Assembly (NCBI GenBank): GCA_017303335.1
Contig: JAFLBK010000001.1
Coordinates: forward strand, 1,245,001-1,309,000
Direction: 5' to 3'
From: Chitinophagales bacterium
GTDB taxonomy: Bacteria > Bacteroidota > Bacteroidia > Chitinophagales > Chitinophagaceae
DNA: 64,000 nucleotides
The first letter of the stretch is position 1; each line of letters opens with the position of its first letter. The position numbers and the translations under genes were made by a program. Below, piece by piece: positions 17,780 through 26,431 of the stretch. The notes under the pieces were generated by a model. The model had not been told where the DNA came from. It saw only the letters and a list, made by a program, of their open reading frames with translations, and ran no database searches.

Positions 17780-18982
17780 ATGAAAAGCAAAACCATCCGA
17801 TTTTGCAGCATCCTTTTACTGCTGCTTTCTTTTTTTACAGCATCAGCCCAGGACAATGCTGCAAAAATGATCTATACAGCCGATTCACTCAAGAGCGGCA
17901 ATTCAAAAGACATCCTTACCAATTTCTTCCAGTTGGCCTTTAATAATCTGGTGGGCTCTAACAAAGAATTCAGTTTCAGCTCGAACCCGTATGCGCTGAT
18001 GCTGAAAAGAAATCCCCAACTGAATAAGGATATCTACTATAAAAAATACAAACCTCTCCGCAAGCTAAACTTCAGCTTTGGAATGCGCCTCGATTCTTCT
18101 TTTAATTTCAATGGATTTACATCGGCCCTTAAGTACTCGCTGATCGATCAAACCGACGTAACCGCTTCCAAAGTTGTTGCCTTAAAACTCAAAGAAGATA
18201 AACTCGGTAAAGAAAGAGACCTCCTGAATGCCGCCATCACAACCTATATTCAGAAAGAGTTTAAGGGATCTGATTCAGAACTGATAGTGCTTCAAAAGAA
18301 CCGGAATGCTCTTTTCCAGGAAGAAAAACCGCTGGATGCACTCGACAAGGATTTTCAGAACCTGGTACGGGGAATCGTGAAGGAAAAGAACTTCATTGAG
18401 ATCTCAGAAACCCTGAGCCGGCATCCGGATAAGAGTTTCCGGGAACTGGATTCCTTAAATTTTGTTCAGTTAAAAAACTCGATCAAGAATAATTTGCTTT
18501 GGACCATAGCCCTGAGTGATTCAACATACAAAGACAAATTCCAGTTTGCAAATATTGCCGTGGTTTCCGAATTGTCGAAGGGTATTTTTGAACCGGAACC
18601 CGGTGCTAATAACCTTGAAGCAAATATTAAGGCTATGCTTGACTTCTCGAATGATACCACGAAAGCGGGCCGCAACCTGGACCGGAAAATGTTTAGTCTG
18701 GAAGCAGGACTCAATTGGGTGATCCGCGATAAAACAAACGACCGGCCTTTTTTTGAGATCAAATTCAGTGGCAGCTACTACCGCAACCTGGGAAACCTGT
18801 ACCAGAGTGAGAAAAGAGACAGCCTCACGATAAACGGAACTGCCCGCATACGGCTGCTCAACGACATCTGGATACCGGTTGAAGTCAGGTACGATCCCAA
18901 AACCGGGAGGCTTCTCGGATTATTGAATGTAAAAGCAAATTTCTCAGGCATTGCGGGTCTGTTGAAACGGAAAGAATCTTGA
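17780..18982 (+). CDS. exported protein of unknown function
   Basis: 400 residues with a clear signal peptide (about 1-23, hydrophobic LLLLLSFFTASAQ). The mature part has alternating strands such as LRKLNFSFGMRLDSSFNFNG and FFEIKFSGSYYRNLGN plus long polar helices in the middle. The last 120 residues (EAGLNWVIRDKTN to LLGLLNVKANFSG) look like outer-membrane beta-hairpins. No family is recognised. It is the last gene of the six-gene run starting at 13148; the next gene is convergent. An envelope location fits the amidase and membrane-protein neighbours. Confidence 0.75.
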   Translation: MKSKTIRFCSILLLLLSFFTASAQDNAAKMIYTADSLKSGNSKDILTNFFQLAFNNLVGSNKEFSFSSNPYALMLKRNPQLNKDIYYKKYKPLRKLNFSFGMRLDSSFNFNGFTSALKYSLIDQTDVTASKVVALKLKEDKLGKERDLLNAAITTYIQKEFKGSDSELIVLQKNRNALFQEEKPLDALDKDFQNLVRGIVKEKNFIEISETLSRHPDKSFRELDSLNFVQLKNSIKNNLLWTIALSDSTYKDKFQFANIAVVSELSKGIFEPEPGANNLEANIKAMLDFSNDTTKAGRNLDRKMFSLEAGLNWVIRDKTNDRPFFEIKFSGSYYRNLGNLYQSEKRDSLTINGTARIRLLNDIWIPVEVRYDPKTGRLLGLLNVKANFSGIAGLLKRKES

Positions 18983-19054
18983 TAAACCGACGACGATTTT
19001 TTCCCGGTCGCAAGTAAGGAATGCCTGTTGTATTTCCAGCGGAGCTTCCATTCC

Positions 19055-19723
19055 TCAATGACCGTTCTGTTCTTCATCCTTCAAAAACAAAAACTCCGCC
19101 TTGGTGATCCAGGAAAAACCGAAGGAGATCAGCGCCAGGGATTCGAACCAGAATACCAGGTGATATTCTTTACTCGCCTTCTCCAGCCAGAAAATACTTA
19201 CCACGATCGAAGCGATCGCCGCGATCATTATGATGCCGCAGGTCAGGTAAATGACATTGCGCTTGTTCTTTTGCGGACTGCATTTTTTATGCGGATCCGA
19301 TTTACGGAACAGGTAGATGGAAAAGAAGATAAACGTGGAGAAAAGAAGCATCGCAAATACAAAGTGAAGGATATGCACCACCTGGTTGCTGCTGGTGGTG
19401 GGGCAGAGGGCCACACCCAGGGCAAACACGCAGCCCAGGTTGGCCGTTATGCTGTCGATACGGTCGAATCCCTTATACGCCATCAGGAAAAACCCCAGTA
19501 CGAACAATACACCCACTAAAATGTCTCCCGCCGTTCCGTTATCGTAATAATCACTCACCGAAAACTCGATGTGCAGGGTTTGGTTGGCGATCAGGTTGCC
19601 GATGAGCAGTAAAAAGGGGAGCAGCATACCCGTTGCACCGATAAGAATCCTCAGGGCGTAATAGGAAATGATCTGGTCGTTCTTGGCCGGCGTTTTTACG
19701 CCCGGCAGCAGGTCGTTGGACAT
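19055..19723 (-). CDS. multi-pass membrane protein of unknown function
   Basis: 222 residues from the ATG at 19723 (MSNDLLPG); an in-frame ATG at 19780 would add a non-hydrophobic lead of 19 residues. Six hydrophobic helices are visible, among them ILIGATGMLLPFLLLIGNLI, ILVGVLFVLGFFLMAY, VVHILHFVFAMLLFSTFIFF and IIMIAAIASIVVSIFWL. A motif SVSDYYDNGTAGDILVG sits in the first loop. The arrangement recalls DUF998-like membrane proteins, but no assignment is certain. It converges on the exported-protein gene and diverges from the small LuxR gene. Confidence 0.8.
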   Translation of the reverse strand: MSNDLLPGVKTPAKNDQIISYYALRILIGATGMLLPFLLLIGNLIANQTLHIEFSVSDYYDNGTAGDILVGVLFVLGFFLMAYKGFDRIDSITANLGCVFALGVALCPTTSSNQVVHILHFVFAMLLFSTFIFFSIYLFRKSDPHKKCSPQKNKRNVIYLTCGIIMIAAIASIVVSIFWLEKASKEYHLVFWFESLALISFGFSWITKAEFLFLKDEEQNGH

Positions 19724-19977
19724 GGGGGTTCGTTTTTTAGGTAAAGGAATGGTGCCACACAAGGTAAAAAGATTTTCCAAGGAGACAGGTTTGGATCATG
19801 GAGGATTGACCTGATTCCTAAACCCTGAACTTCAAACCATACACATCAAACGCCAAACCGCTAACCGGCTCCCCGTGTTTTCACCCTTCTTATTATCCGC
19901 TAATATACCCTTGTCCGGCTCTTGCCTACTTATCAGTTTTGTACGGTAATGAAGGTTGGTACACAAAAGAGGTATTG

Positions 19978-20223
19978 ATGGCGGAGAACACTTCATCTAA
20001 TTTTAAAAACCAAGCAATGAGAAGATCGGGCAAGACACTCACACCCCGCGAACAGGAAGTGCTGGCTAAGCTGGCAAAAGGCTTTTTGTACAAAGAAATC
20101 GCCCATCATTTATCCATATCCATCGATACGGTGAAAAAGCACTGTAAGAATATTTACAGCAAACTGCAGGTGCGTAACCGCACAGAGGCCGTGAATTTTT
20201 ACCATCGTCTGAAAGCCGCTTAA
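19978..20223 (+). CDS. stand-alone LuxR-type helix-turn-helix protein
   Basis: About 81 residues from the ATG at 19978 (an upstream in-frame ATG at 19939 is possible). Apart from a polar lead of about 20 residues it consists only of a LuxR DNA-binding domain: LTPREQEVLAKLAKGFLYKE followed by the recognition helix region LSISIDTVKKHCKNIYSKL. There is no receiver or ligand-binding domain, so it cannot be switched by phosphorylation in the usual way; activity may follow its abundance. It is 32 bases upstream of a LamG/sorting-domain gene and is the likely regulator of that gene, by position only. Confidence 0.85.
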   Translation: MAENTSSNFKNQAMRRSGKTLTPREQEVLAKLAKGFLYKEIAHHLSISIDTVKKHCKNIYSKLQVRNRTEAVNFYHRLKAA

Positions 20224-20255
20224 CCAGGTTTGTTCCTGAATCTTTACACCAATCA

Positions 20256-21530
20256 ATGATGGATATGAAAAAAACCTTACTAACAGCGCTCACCAGTTTT
20301 TTGATCGTGTATGGCATGGCCCAGCCTCCTACCAACGGGTTGATCGGGTACTGGTCTTTGAACGGAGTCTACACAAATACCGGATCAGCGACTGCCACCG
20401 CAACGGGAGTAAATACCAGTTTTACAACAGGCTATAACAATGCGCCCAATACGGCCGTTCAGTTCCAGGGAAACCTGAATTCGTACATCGATTTTATTGA
20501 TAACGGGAATTTTGATTTCTCCGGTGCCAATAATTTTACTGTCGGACTCAACTTTTATTTCAATGGAACCACTACATCCGGGCTGGTTGATAATTGCCTT
20601 AATTACGGTGGCTGGGGAATCTGGCTATGGTCTACCGTGGCCGGTACCTGGAACCTGCAATTCAACTATAGAAATAATTCAGTCGGCAGTGCTGCTGCCA
20701 CCAATTTTACTACCGGCGTATGGCACCATGTAACAGCAGTACGGAACAGCGGTACTATTTCTTTATATATAGACGGTGTTTTCCGGCTTTCAGCCACAGA
20801 AGGTACACAAACCCCTTCGTATCCCATCAATATGCAGGCAGGGGCAATGTGCTATGGGAGTTTTAGTCCACCCCGGTATAATCCTTTCGGCGGTAAGATT
20901 GATGAATTGAGGATATACAACCGGGCGCTTTCCGCTGCCGAGATCGCTGGCTTGGCTGCGGGCCCCTTACCGGTGAAACTCACTTCATTTACTGCTTCTA
21001 TGCGGGATAACGCTGTATCGCTTCGCTGGCAGACGCAGTATGAACAGAACAGCAGTCATTATATGGTTGAACGCAGTACCGATGGGGTGAATTTTTCCGA
21101 TGCGGGAAGAGTTGCTGCGGCCGGTAACTCCAACAACCCCCTCAGCTATTCCTTCAACGATCTGCTGCCCGCTTCCCTGCAATCACAGAAAACGATATTT
21201 TACCGCCTGCGCTCGGTGGATATTGATGGAAAATTCTCTCTCAGCCAGGTGGTAGCGCTGAACTGGGACACACGGGGTGTGCAACTGGTATTGTCGCCCA
21301 ACCCGGCAAAAGACATATTGCAGGTGCAGATCGGCAATGGCCTTACCGGCGAAACACCTGTATATATATATGATGGATCAGGCCGGCAGGTATACAACCG
21401 GATCGTAAACCTCCAGCCGGGCGTCAACAGCATTCCCGTGAATGTATCCATGCTGGCCACCGGAACTTATTTTGTCAGGGTTGGCCATGCACGGGATGGC
21501 TACAGCAAACAGTTCCTTAAAACCGATTAA
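20256..21530 (+). CDS. LamG-domain protein with type IX secretion sorting domain
   Basis: 424 residues (ATG 20256; a second in-frame ATG at 20265 gives a more compact signal peptide). The signal peptide ends near AQPPTNG. A LamG/concanavalin-like domain follows (about 25-225: GLIGYWSLNG, WHHVTAVRNSGTISLYIDG, IDELRIYNRALSAAEIAG). Then comes a bridging beta region with LPVKLTSFTA and YRLRSVDIDGKFS, and a C-terminal type A sorting domain (LSPNPAKDILQVQI to GTYFVRV). Such proteins cross the outer membrane by type IX secretion and are released or anchored at the surface. LamG folds usually bind glycans. It is preceded by the small LuxR gene and followed by a strong terminator. Confidence 0.92.
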   Translation: MMDMKKTLLTALTSFLIVYGMAQPPTNGLIGYWSLNGVYTNTGSATATATGVNTSFTTGYNNAPNTAVQFQGNLNSYIDFIDNGNFDFSGANNFTVGLNFYFNGTTTSGLVDNCLNYGGWGIWLWSTVAGTWNLQFNYRNNSVGSAAATNFTTGVWHHVTAVRNSGTISLYIDGVFRLSATEGTQTPSYPINMQAGAMCYGSFSPPRYNPFGGKIDELRIYNRALSAAEIAGLAAGPLPVKLTSFTASMRDNAVSLRWQTQYEQNSSHYMVERSTDGVNFSDAGRVAAAGNSNNPLSYSFNDLLPASLQSQKTIFYRLRSVDIDGKFSLSQVVALNWDTRGVQLVLSPNPAKDILQVQIGNGLTGETPVYIYDGSGRQVYNRIVNLQPGVNSIPVNVSMLATGTYFVRVGHARDGYSKQFLKTD

Positions 21531-21593
21531 ACCCACCCCAACCCGTAAACTTTACTGGTCAATAGCCTTTTCAGGCGCCCGCCTTATGATTAC

Positions 21594-21615
21594 AGCCCCC
21601 GCAAGGGGGCTTTTT
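21594..21615 (+). terminator. Rho-independent terminator
   Basis: AGCCCCC (21594-21600), loop GCAA, GGGGGCT (21605-21611), then TTTT. It ends the LamG/sorting-domain transcript 64 bases after its stop codon. Confidence 0.85.
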
Positions 21616-21720
21616 GATGGTAACCAGCTCATGTTTTAGGGAGTATGTATAATTTTGAGCAAAAATTTTACTGAAAATCAGTTTGTTATAAAAGCGATAG
21701 TGAAAATACTTCCCTGTTTC

Positions 21721-21753
21721 TTTGGAAGGTACACCCTGTTGCCCCTACCTTTG
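21721..21753 (+). promoter_or_regulatory. promoter of the rplM-rpsI operon
   Basis: TTTG at 21721-21724 and TACCTTTG at 21746-21753, with 21 bases between, match the Bacteroidota -33/-7 consensus. Transcription should start near 21760, leaving a leader of about 70 bases before the rplM start codon. Confidence 0.7.
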
Positions 21754-21771
21754 CGGTCCAAATTTTAAATC

Positions 21772-21812
21772 GCTGCGGGGATAGCCGCGGCATAAACAAA
21801 GCCGGGCCCGGC
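21772..21812 (+). promoter_or_regulatory. structured rplM leader, candidate autoregulatory RNA
   Basis: Two hairpins fill the leader: GCTGCGG (21772-21778) with CCGCGGC (21785-21791), containing one G-U pair, and the palindrome GCCGGGCCCGGC (21801-21812). Ribosomal-protein operons are often controlled by their own product binding such leaders. That this leader binds L13 or S9 is inference. Confidence 0.45.
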
Positions 21813-21832
21813 CTGGCGCAAAAAACAAAAAG

Positions 21833-22276
21833 ATGAGCAAATTACATTTCACCACCAAGCATGCGAACGAGGCTACCGTAAAGCGCAACTGGTACGTTGT
21901 CGACGGTACTAATCAAACCGTAGGTCGTATGTGTTCCAGGATTGCCGCCATACTGCGTGGCAAAAACAAGGCGTCCTACACGCCACATGTCGACTGCGGC
22001 GACTACATCATTGTTACCAACTGCGAAAAAGTAAAGTTCACCGGTAACAAAATGGACGAAAAGATCTACGATACCTTCAGTGGTTATCCCGGAGGCCGTA
22101 AAGAAGAAACCGCCAAGAGCCTGATCAAGCGCAGGCCCGAGGTGCTGATCGAAAGAGCGGTTAAAGGAATGCTTCCCAAGAACCGTTTGGGCCGTAAGAT
22201 GTACAAAAAACTGTTTGTATACCAGGGTGCCGAACATCCGCACGGTGCGCAACAGCCCAAAGAACTGAAATTCTAA
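21833..22276 (+). CDS. rplM: 50S ribosomal protein L13
   Basis: 147 residues, full length for the family. Typical segments are [19 protein letters not shown] near the start, [28 protein letters not shown], and the C-terminal ML(P)[16 protein letters not shown]13 is an early-assembling large-subunit protein bound to 23S rRNA. It is followed 30 bases later by rpsI, the usual pairing. A well-formed promoter and a structured leader precede it. Confidence 0.98.
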   Translation: MSKLHFTTKHANEATVKRNWYVVDGTNQTVGRMCSRIAAILRGKNKASYTPHVDCGDYIIVTNCEKVKFTGNKMDEKIYDTFSGYPGGRKEETAKSLIKRRPEVLIERAVKGMLPKNRLGRKMYKKLFVYQGAEHPHGAQQPKELKF

Positions 22277-22306
22277 TTCAAACAATCAAATTACCAATAA
22301 ACAATA

Positions 22307-22696
22307 ATGGAAAAGCAAAAAAATGCAGTTGGCCGTAGAAAAGAAGCGGTAACCCGTATCTTCCTGTCGAAAGGAGATGGTAAGATCACCGTGAACGGCA
22401 AAGACTATAAAACATATTTTCCGCTGGTATACCTGCAAAACCAGGTAGAAGCGCCGCTGAAGACCGTTGAGTCGGTTGATAAATTCGATGTGGTGGTTAA
22501 TGCAACCGGCGGGGGCGTTAAAGGCCAGGCCGAAGCGGCTAAACTGGGCATCGCCCGGGCCCTGATCGAAATGAACGCTGAATTCCGCCCGGCGCTGAAA
22601 GCCGCTGGCTTGCTGAAACGCGATCCGCGTTCTGTTGAACGTAAGAAACCAGGTCGCAAGAAAGCCAGGAGGAGCTACCAGTTCTCTAAACGTTAA
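22307..22696 (+). CDS. rpsI: 30S ribosomal protein S9
   Basis: 129 residues. VGRRKEAVTRIFLSKGDGKI at the start, GGGVKGQAEAAKLGIARAL in the middle and the invariant C-terminal SKR tail (RRSYQFSKR), which reaches the P-site tRNA on the ribosome. It is co-transcribed with rplM upstream. rpsB follows after about 100 bases that hold an inverted repeat. Confidence 0.98.
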   Translation: MEKQKNAVGRRKEAVTRIFLSKGDGKITVNGKDYKTYFPLVYLQNQVEAPLKTVESVDKFDVVVNATGGGVKGQAEAAKLGIARALIEMNAEFRPALKAAGLLKRDPRSVERKKPGRKKARRSYQFSKR

Positions 22697-22715
22697 TACC
22701 GGCATATGGTTAATG

Positions 22716-22757
22716 GTTCATGGGCCCACTGGTTACTGTGAACGATCAGCCATGAAC
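22716..22757 (+). repeat. inverted repeat between rpsI and rpsB
   Basis: GTTCATGG (22716-22723) and CCATGAAC (22750-22757) can form an 8-bp stem with a 26-base loop in the 100-base spacer before rpsB. It could be a leader element for the rpsB-tsf part or simply an intergenic repeat. No promoter consensus was seen in the spacer. Confidence 0.35.
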
Positions 22758-22796
22758 AATGAACCCGATTACATAACATCATTTCAACAATACAAA

Positions 22797-23675
22797 ATGG
22801 AAAATAACACTTCCTTACAACAGCAACTTTTAGAAGCCGGTGTTCACTTTGGTCACCTGAAGAAAAAGTGGAATCCGAAGATGCTGCCTTACATCTTCGC
22901 TGAAAAGAAAGGCATTCACATCATCGACCTCAACAAAACCGTAGAAGGCTTACAGGAGTCAGCCGCCGCGCTGAAAGCCATTGCCCGCAGCGGTAAGAAG
23001 GTGATGTTCGTTGCTACCAAAAAGCAGGCGAAAGAGATCGTGAGCGAATGCGCCCGCCGTGTAAACATGCCCTTCGTTACCGAACGCTGGCTCGGTGGTA
23101 TGCTTACCAACTTCAATACCGTTCGTAAGAGCGTGAAGAAAATGCAGAGCATCGAAAAAATGCTGAACGATGGCAGCGCCGAAAGCCTGACCAAAAAAGA
23201 ACGCCTCACCCTGAGCCGCGATAAAGACAAAATGGAAAAAGTACTGGGTGGTATCGCACAGATCAGCCGCGTACCGGCCGCGCTGTTCCTGGTCGACATC
23301 GGCCACGAGCACATCGCCCTGGCAGAAGCCAAAAAACTGGGCATCACCACCTTCGGTATGGTGGATACCAACTGCGATCCGAACAAAGTGGAATTCCCGA
23401 TCCCGGCAAACGACGACGCAACCAAATCCATCGCCATCGTGGTGAACTACCTGACCGCCGCGATCGCGGAAGGCTTGCAGGAACGCCAGGCTGATAAGGA
23501 TGAAGAAGATAACGCCGATGCGGATGAAAGCGCCGAAGCAAAAGCCGCACGCTTTGAACAACGTGCCGACGGCGGCGACGACAGAGGAAAACGCACCCGC
23601 GGAACCGGTGGTGGTACCACCAAACGCCGTATCCCGGCTGCAGGCGGTGGTGGACGCAAACCGGCCGGTAAATAA
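22797..23675 (+). CDS. rpsB: 30S ribosomal protein S2
   Basis: 292 residues from the ATG at 22797 (MENNTSLQQQLLEAGVHFGH); an upstream in-frame start at 22635 would overlap rpsI and add a non-homologous lead. Hallmarks are GVHFGHLKKKWNPKMLPYIF, FVATKKQAKEIV, RWLGGMLTNFNTVRKS and AIVVNYL. After the conserved fold, from about residue 233, there is an unusual tail of some 60 residues rich in Asp/Glu, then Gly/Arg (DEEDNADADESAEAK, GTGGGTTKRR). Such tails vary among Bacteroidota and are not part of the core ribosomal contact surface. tsf follows, the classical rpsB-tsf order. Confidence 0.97.
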   Translation: MENNTSLQQQLLEAGVHFGHLKKKWNPKMLPYIFAEKKGIHIIDLNKTVEGLQESAAALKAIARSGKKVMFVATKKQAKEIVSECARRVNMPFVTERWLGGMLTNFNTVRKSVKKMQSIEKMLNDGSAESLTKKERLTLSRDKDKMEKVLGGIAQISRVPAALFLVDIGHEHIALAEAKKLGITTFGMVDTNCDPNKVEFPIPANDDATKSIAIVVNYLTAAIAEGLQERQADKDEEDNADADESAEAKAARFEQRADGGDDRGKRTRGTGGGTTKRRIPAAGGGGRKPAGK

Positions 23676-23740
23676 ACCCCGGACCGACCAAGCTGTAGCG
23701 ATTGGTATTTTGATTTTTTAATTTTTAATTCTTAATTCAA

Positions 23741-24565
23741 ATGAGTGTTACTATAACCGCAGCAGACATCAATAAATTACGCCAGACAACCGGCGCAGGT
23801 ATGATGGACTGCCGCAAAGCATTGACCGAAAGCAATGGCGATTTCGAAGCAGCGATCGACTGGCTGCGCAAGCAAGGACAAAAAGTGGCCGCTAAACGCA
23901 GCGACCGTGAAGCGAAAGAAGGCGTGGTGATCGCACAAACAACAGCCGACCACAAAAGCGGTATCGTTCTGTGCATCAGCTGCGAAACCGACTTCGTGAG
24001 CAAGAACGCCGAATTCGTGGCTTTCGCACAAAGCATTGCCGACGCGGCCATTGCCAACAATGTAAAAACAGCCGAGGAACTCAACGCGGTATCGATCAAT
24101 GGTTCCGCCGTTGCCGAACTCATCAATGATAAACTGGCCGCAATCGGCGAAAAGATCGCTCTTACCAAATTCGAGCGCATCGACGCACCGTATGTAGCTT
24201 CTTATATTCATGGCGCCAACCGCATGGGCGTACTGGTAGCGATGACCAAAGAAGCGGCGGAAGCGGGTAAAGATGTGGCCATGCAGATCGCCGCGATGAA
24301 CCCGCTGGCGGTAGATGAAACATCCATCGCTCCGGAAACGATCGCCCGTGAAAAAGAGATCGCCATCGAGCAGATCAAAGCCGAAGGTAAACCTGCTGAA
24401 ATGGCCGAAAAGATCGCCATGGGCAAGGTAAACAAGTTCTTCAAAGAGAATACCCTGCTGGCCCAGGCCTTCGTAAAAGACAACAGCAAGTCTGTAGCCG
24501 ATTACCTGAAGAGCGTGGATGCCGATCTGAAAGTGACCGACTTCAAACGGGTGGCGTTGGGATAA
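23741..24565 (+). CDS. tsf: elongation factor Ts
   Basis: 274 residues. The N-terminal UBA-like domain and the TDFV motif region are clear: ITAADINKLRQTTGAGMMDC, KALTESNGDFEAAIDWLRK, CETDFVSKNAEFVAFA, and later VAMQIAAMNPLAVD. It catalyses GDP-to-GTP exchange on EF-Tu. It is 65 bases after rpsB and ends in a strong terminator. Confidence 0.98.
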   Translation: MSVTITAADINKLRQTTGAGMMDCRKALTESNGDFEAAIDWLRKQGQKVAAKRSDREAKEGVVIAQTTADHKSGIVLCISCETDFVSKNAEFVAFAQSIADAAIANNVKTAEELNAVSINGSAVAELINDKLAAIGEKIALTKFERIDAPYVASYIHGANRMGVLVAMTKEAAEAGKDVAMQIAAMNPLAVDETSIAPETIAREKEIAIEQIKAEGKPAEMAEKIAMGKVNKFFKENTLLAQAFVKDNSKSVADYLKSVDADLKVTDFKRVALG

Positions 24566-24589
24566 TCTCCCACCGATAAAAATATACAG

Positions 24590-24619
24590 GCCCCGGATCA
24601 TATCCGGGGCTTTTGTTTT
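24590..24619 (+). terminator. Rho-independent terminator after tsf
   Basis: GCCCCGGAT (24590-24598), loop CAT, ATCCGGGGC (24602-24610), then TTTTGTTTT. A 9-bp perfect stem. Confidence 0.92.
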
Positions 24620-24664
24620 ATCAATCATTCCCGAATCCGTATTTTCAGGCATTGTTTGCAGACA

Positions 24665-26374
24665 ATGAGAGCCCTCCGCCTGTTATACCTGCTTGTTTTT
24701 CTTACCACCCTGCACGGGGCGCATGCGCAAAGCAAGGGTGTGCAGCAACAGGTTGAACAATTCGAAAATAATAATGATCACGAGGTGGTCATTAAACAGA
24801 TCAATGCAACATTATCCGCCCAGCAGTTTTCGCCGGAAGATAAACTGGCCCTGCAGATCGTGGTGATCCACAAATTCCAGGAATTGAAGCAGTGGGATAA
24901 ATGCCTGGCCTACTGTCAGCAACAGATCGCGGAAGCGCACAGGCAAAATGACGGGTATGCAGAAGCCAGTTTTTACAAGTTGCTGGGCAATACCTATTAT
25001 CACATACCCGATCCTGCCCGGGCGTTGGAGTACTGGCGCAAATGCATCGCCATCAGCGAAACAAGCGGCTATACTGTTTTACTCGAACAATGCTATCACA
25101 ATATCGGGGCGATCATCCTCGAATCGGGCAGCAACCTGCCGGAGGCGGAACGCAATTTTCAGAAATCAATCGAACTGAGTATTCTCAATAAGACAGATAC
25201 AACCCAGCTGGGTAACCTGCATTACCGCCTGCTGGCTACACTGTACGAAGTGACCGGCCGGGTGGAGAAGGCCGGTGAATTGTATACAAAGGTTATTGCC
25301 AAGGCCCGGCTGCTGAACGACAGCCTTCGGATCGCCGAGGCGTTGATGTTTTACGCCAAAGTGCTGGTGAAGGAAAAGAAATTCGACAAGGCGATACAGG
25401 TAGGGAAGGAAGCGCTGCTGATCTCAGGCCGGATCCGTAAACTGGACATGGAGCAAACAGCCCTCGACCTGCTTGCGGAAAGCTATGTGTTTGCCGGCAA
25501 TTACAAAGAAGCCTACCAGTACATGAAACAGACGAACGCTTCGTTCAAAAACAGGTTCAATACCGATCTGAACCAGAAGATCAGCGAAGCCGAAGCGAAA
25601 TTCAAAACCGCCGAAACGGAACATGAGAAAAACCTCGCCCTGCTGAAAGCAAAGAAAGAGAAACAGGTATACCTGGTTGCTTTTACCGGCTTGCTTTTGC
25701 TGCTGGCAGTTGTTTTCTATTCCCTGTACCAGCGCAGAAGCACACGGCAAAAACTTGCCATCCAGCAACAGGTACAGGATGAAAAAGAGCGCCTAAGCCG
25801 CGACCTGCACGATAACCTGGGTTCGCAGATGGCCCTGCTCTCGAACAATATCGAAACCCTGGATATGCAGTTCCGTAAACAGCAGCCCATCGCGGATCAC
25901 ATGGATGCGCTGAAAGGAAGTTCCCGGCAATTGCTGCAAACCCTTCGGGAAACGATCTGGATACTGAACCAGGAACAACTCAGCGCCGCGGATTTCTTCG
26001 ATAAGTTGGTGGATTATACACACCGGTACCTGCAGGCATACCCGGGTATGCCATTGCGCATCGAGGAAGAATTCGGGGAAACGTTCACACTTAGCTCGCA
26101 ACAGGCCTTGCAGCTTTTCCGTATTTGCCAGGAAGCCGTGACCAATGCCTGCAAATATGCAGGTGGTGGCGAACTGTGGGTAAAAGGCCATGCCGATGGA
26201 AACCGCTGTTCGATCACCATTGCTGATTCCGGAAGCGGTTTCGATCCGGATAATTTGCCGGGCAATGAACAGTATGGGCTGAGGAACATGCGCCAGCGGG
26301 CTGAATCCATCGGGGCTTCGCTCACGCTTACATCAAAACCAGGCGCCGGCACTTCGGTGACTGTTCGCCTGTAA
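24665..26374 (+). CDS. TPR-containing sensor histidine kinase
   Basis: 569 residues from the ATG at 24665, which opens a good signal peptide (LLYLLVFLTTLHGAHAQ); an in-frame TTG nine bases upstream is less likely. About 250 residues of TPR-like helical repeats (ASFYKLLGNTYYHI, EQCYHNIGAII, AEALMFYAKVLVKE) face the periplasm. A coiled segment and one membrane helix at about 334-354 follow. The cytoplasmic part has a HisKA_3 domain with phospho-acceptor His about 382 (DLHDNLGSQM) and HATPase_c (NACKYAGGG, DSGSGFDPD). Its partner is the response regulator 57 bases downstream. Confidence 0.95.
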   Translation: MRALRLLYLLVFLTTLHGAHAQSKGVQQQVEQFENNNDHEVVIKQINATLSAQQFSPEDKLALQIVVIHKFQELKQWDKCLAYCQQQIAEAHRQNDGYAEASFYKLLGNTYYHIPDPARALEYWRKCIAISETSGYTVLLEQCYHNIGAIILESGSNLPEAERNFQKSIELSILNKTDTTQLGNLHYRLLATLYEVTGRVEKAGELYTKVIAKARLLNDSLRIAEALMFYAKVLVKEKKFDKAIQVGKEALLISGRIRKLDMEQTALDLLAESYVFAGNYKEAYQYMKQTNASFKNRFNTDLNQKISEAEAKFKTAETEHEKNLALLKAKKEKQVYLVAFTGLLLLLAVVFYSLYQRRSTRQKLAIQQQVQDEKERLSRDLHDNLGSQMALLSNNIETLDMQFRKQQPIADHMDALKGSSRQLLQTLRETIWILNQEQLSAADFFDKLVDYTHRYLQAYPGMPLRIEEEFGETFTLSSQQALQLFRICQEAVTNACKYAGGGELWVKGHADGNRCSITIADSGSGFDPDNLPGNEQYGLRNMRQRAESIGASLTLTSKPGAGTSVTVRL

Positions 26375-26378
26375 ACCG

Positions 26379-26427
26379 AAATACCGCACAGGGGGTATTG
26401 GCCATGCCGAGCCCCCGGTTATTTTTG
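26379..26427 (+). promoter_or_regulatory. dyad operator and promoter of the response-regulator gene
   Basis: AAATACC (26379-26385), 8 bases, GGTATTG (26394-26400): an inverted repeat with six of seven pairs. Its last three bases TTG form a possible -33 element, 19 bases before a perfect -7 element TATTTTTG (26420-26427). The regulator's ATG is 5 bases later, so the transcript would be leaderless or nearly so. The same dyad layout recurs at 27135 and 38076. Binding by the NarL-type regulator is inference. Confidence 0.6.
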
Positions 26428-26431
26428 CAAT

